From: Methanomethylovorans sp.
Lineage (GTDB): Archaea > Halobacteriota > Methanosarcinia > Methanosarcinales > Methanosarcinaceae
Direction of reading: 5' to 3'
Assembly: GCA_020854785.1 (NCBI GenBank)
Contig: JAHFZE010000022.1
Span: 1-6,960, forward strand
Length of the DNA: 6,960 bases
The number at the start of each line of letters is the position of its first letter. Position 1 is the first letter of the stretch. The position numbers and the translations under genes are program-made. Below, one piece after another: positions 5,510 to 6,960 of this stretch. The notes under the pieces were generated by a model, which did no database searches, had not been told where the DNA came from, and worked only from the letters and a program-made list of their open reading frames with translations.

Positions 5510-6073
5510 TTAGAAAGGTATTCCCCACAAGGGATACCATTTCTCTACATTATTTTCTATGGGCAGTTCCCTTTCCATCAGGGATTTGAGCCTGAACTCC
5601 GTGGAACTGTCTCTCTCTTTATTATCTTTAGGTACGAACGGATAAAAACTATCCTGCTTGAAATTGTATATCCAGTATACAATATTGTTTCCCTGGAACT
5701 TGTATATCGCACATAGCAACTGTTCACTGAAACCATGCTCTATCATCGTCTGGCTTACAAGGTGTATATTAGTAACAATGTCCTCAAAATCCGGGTCTTC
5801 CAAGATGGCCCATAAAAAGTTGTATTCATCTTTTTTGAGCCTGTATAAAGTTCCGGTTTCCTTGCAACTGTATCGCAGGAGTTCTTCTATCTCTGTGCGC
5901 GCTGCCTCATATCGGGATGATTCTATTGGCTTGAAACATATCCCTGCCACCTTGGATGGTTTTACTCCCAAATTTGTTTCCAGGGTGATGCTTGCCGTGG
6001 AAATGGCAAACAATCTGTCAGTTTTTGCTTTCGGGAGCTTGCTTCTTCCAAGTATGGTGTCAAAAAATCCCAT
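5510..6073 (-). CDS. pspAB: PspA-associated protein PspAB
   Basis: A 187-residue soluble protein of the PspAB family, found next to pspA or htpX in archaea and actinobacteria; its function is unknown. The N-terminal MGFFDTILGR-SKLPKAKTDRLFAISTA (1-27) is the recognisable family start. Its short amphipathic beginning resembles that of PspA, and could touch the membrane. The middle (50-125) looks mixed alpha/beta, with FLWAILEDPDFEDIVTNIHLVSQTMIEHGF in the conserved core. The end (130-187) is rich in aromatics (VYWIYNF, KWYPLWGIPF). There is no membrane span, Cys/His metal site or nucleotide-binding motif. The ATG shares one base with the htpX stop (TGATG), so its translation should depend on htpX. 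It converges with pspAA across a 16-bp gap. Confidence 0.85.
   Translation of the reverse strand: MGFFDTILGRSKLPKAKTDRLFAISTASITLETNLGVKPSKVAGICFKPIESSRYEAARTEIEELLRYSCKETGTLYRLKKDEYNFLWAILEDPDFEDIVTNIHLVSQTMIEHGFSEQLLCAIYKFQGNNIVYWIYNFKQDSFYPFVPKDNKERDSSTEFRLKSLMERELPIENNVEKWYPLWGIPF
5517..5538. terminator. Hairpin between the convergent psp/htpX operons, possible two-way terminator
   Basis: An inverted repeat pairs GGTATTCCC with GGGATACC: 8 base pairs with one bulged base and a 5-nt loop. It covers the last codons of pspAB and lies about 24 nt beyond the pspAA stop. Read on plus, it is followed by T-rich ATTTCTCTAC. Read on minus, it is followed by TTTC, the pspAB stop and a T-containing gap. 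Archaeal termination depends mainly on T runs, and these are short here, so the assignment is tentative. The gap 5494-5509 itself (ACTTTTAAAGT and flanks) is AT-rich and could help. Confidence 0.3.
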
Positions 6074-6954
6074 CAGAACTCAAGCTCCCTTTCTAATTTT
6101 TCAAGTGCTGCTAAACGCTTTTCAGTGGAAGGGTGTGTGGATAGAAGCTGCATGATGGAAGAGCCGGATATTGCAGGGATGATAAAAAAGGCGTTCATGC
6201 CTTCAACTTTCCTTAAGTCCTCAGATGGCACTCTCTGCATTGTACCGCTTATCTTCATAAGGGCGGATGCGAGTTTTGATGGCTTCCCGGTTATGATCGC
6301 GGCACCTCTGTCAGCAGAGAATTCTCTGTATCTTGAAAGGGCGCGTATGAGGAGAAAGCTTATCACCCACACGATCAAGGAAACGATCCACACTATGATC
6401 AGTCCTCCGTTCCCATTTCTCCTATTACCTCCTCCACCAAAATAGAGAGCGTATCTTACGATGAAGAAAGCAACAGTGGAAAGGAAGCTGGCTATGGTCA
6501 GTACCGTCATATCCCTGTTCTTTATGTGGGTCAGTTCATGTCCCAGCACAGCTTCAAGCTCTTCCCGGTCAAGGCTTCGCATGAGTCCTGTAGTGACAGC
6601 AACAACTGCGTTCTTTTTGTTCCTGCCGGTAGCAAAAGCATTAGGCATCATAGTATTCATGATGGCTATTCTCGGCATTGGGATATCTGCGATAGCACAC
6701 AGCCGCGTGATGATCTCGTGCAGTTCAGGTTCCTCCTGAGCAGATACAATTTTTGCCCCCGATGTCCACAATACCATCTTGTCAGAATAATAGTACTGTA
6801 CGAACATCATTAATCCCGCGAACAGGATTACGAACATGGAGTCTGCGCCACTAGCAGCCAGGAATACCAGGAATGCCAGATACACAGCTCCCAGCAAGAA
6901 CATGGTAAGCAGCATTCTGCTTTCTAATCCTATATCATGTTTCCACCTTTTCAT
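6073..6954 (-). CDS. htpX: Membrane zinc metalloprotease HtpX (M48B family)
   Basis: A 293-residue integral membrane protease that degrades damaged or misassembled membrane proteins with its active site facing the cytoplasm. Hydrophobic segments are at about 14-34, 39-57, 151-171 and 184-205, the usual four-segment pattern. The zinc site is HELTH (H139, E140, H143, within GHELTHIKNRD), with the third ligand E211 in REFSADRGAA. NAFATG (105-110) and STHPSTEKR (272-280) are further family landmarks. A glycine- and asparagine-rich loop (173-184) sits between segments three and four. The length is normal and all catalytic residues are present. Its promoter is outside the window. It is followed by pspAB with a 1-nt overlap, tying the protease to the Psp system. 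Confidence 0.96.
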   Translation of the reverse strand: MKRWKHDIGLESRMLLTMFLLGAVYLAFLVFLAASGADSMFVILFAGLMMFVQYYYSDKMVLWTSGAKIVSAQEEPELHEIITRLCAIADIPMPRIAIMNTMMPNAFATGRNKKNAVVAVTTGLMRSLDREELEAVLGHELTHIKNRDMTVLTIASFLSTVAFFIVRYALYFGGGGNRRNGNGGLIIVWIVSLIVWVISFLLIRALSRYREFSADRGAAIITGKPSKLASALMKISGTMQRVPSEDLRKVEGMNAFFIIPAISGSSIMQLLSTHPSTEKRLAALEKLERELEF

Positions 6955-6960
6955 GGAGTA

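Noticed and set aside
5658..6813. Plus-strand open frames across pspAB and htpX
   Set aside because: They are shadows of the well-supported minus-strand genes; their translations look like low-complexity Ser-rich antisense products.

Overview
The window reads as a chromosomal segment of a methanogenic archaeon, most probably a member of the Methanosarcinales (Methanosarcinaceae; something like Methanolobus, Methanomethylovorans or Methanococcoides, with low certainty at genus level). The evidence is the combination of archaeal-type PCNA, PriL and TFS, archaeal TATA boxes (CTTTATATA type), ether-lipid head-group enzymes and an archaeosortase, with moderate GC and dense operons. No mobile element, CRISPR array, tRNA or rRNA is visible. 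Coding density is high, and every gap is about 100 bp or less.

Layout. (1) Positions 1-1750, minus strand: artA (archaeosortase A), asd (archaetidylserine decarboxylase) and the 5' part of pssA (archaetidylserine synthase), transcribed in that order with touching or overlapping ends. This looks like a cell-surface anchoring operon: PssA and Asd make archaetidylethanolamine, a plausible lipid donor for ArtA-processed surface proteins. (2) Positions 1812-4423, plus strand: a Nudix hydrolase whose end overlaps tfs (transcript cleavage factor), then pcn (sliding clamp) with its own promoter, then priL (primase large subunit) 3 bp later. This is an information-processing block. (3) Positions 4520-6954: two gene pairs facing each other. 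pspA-pspAA runs on plus with a good promoter and ribosome-binding site and a 4-nt overlap; htpX-pspAB runs on minus with a 1-nt overlap. The pairs converge on a 16-bp gap next to a hairpin. Together they form an archaeal version of the phage-shock membrane-stress module plus a membrane metalloprotease.

The most notable points are the physical linkage of the sortase with head-group synthesis, the convergent PspA/PspAA versus HtpX/PspAB module with a perfect palindrome at the expected transcription start of pspA, and a single near-symmetric TATA element in the short gap between the divergent artA and Nudix genes. I recognise all the protein families here. What is little described is how they work together, especially the role of PspAB and PspAA.
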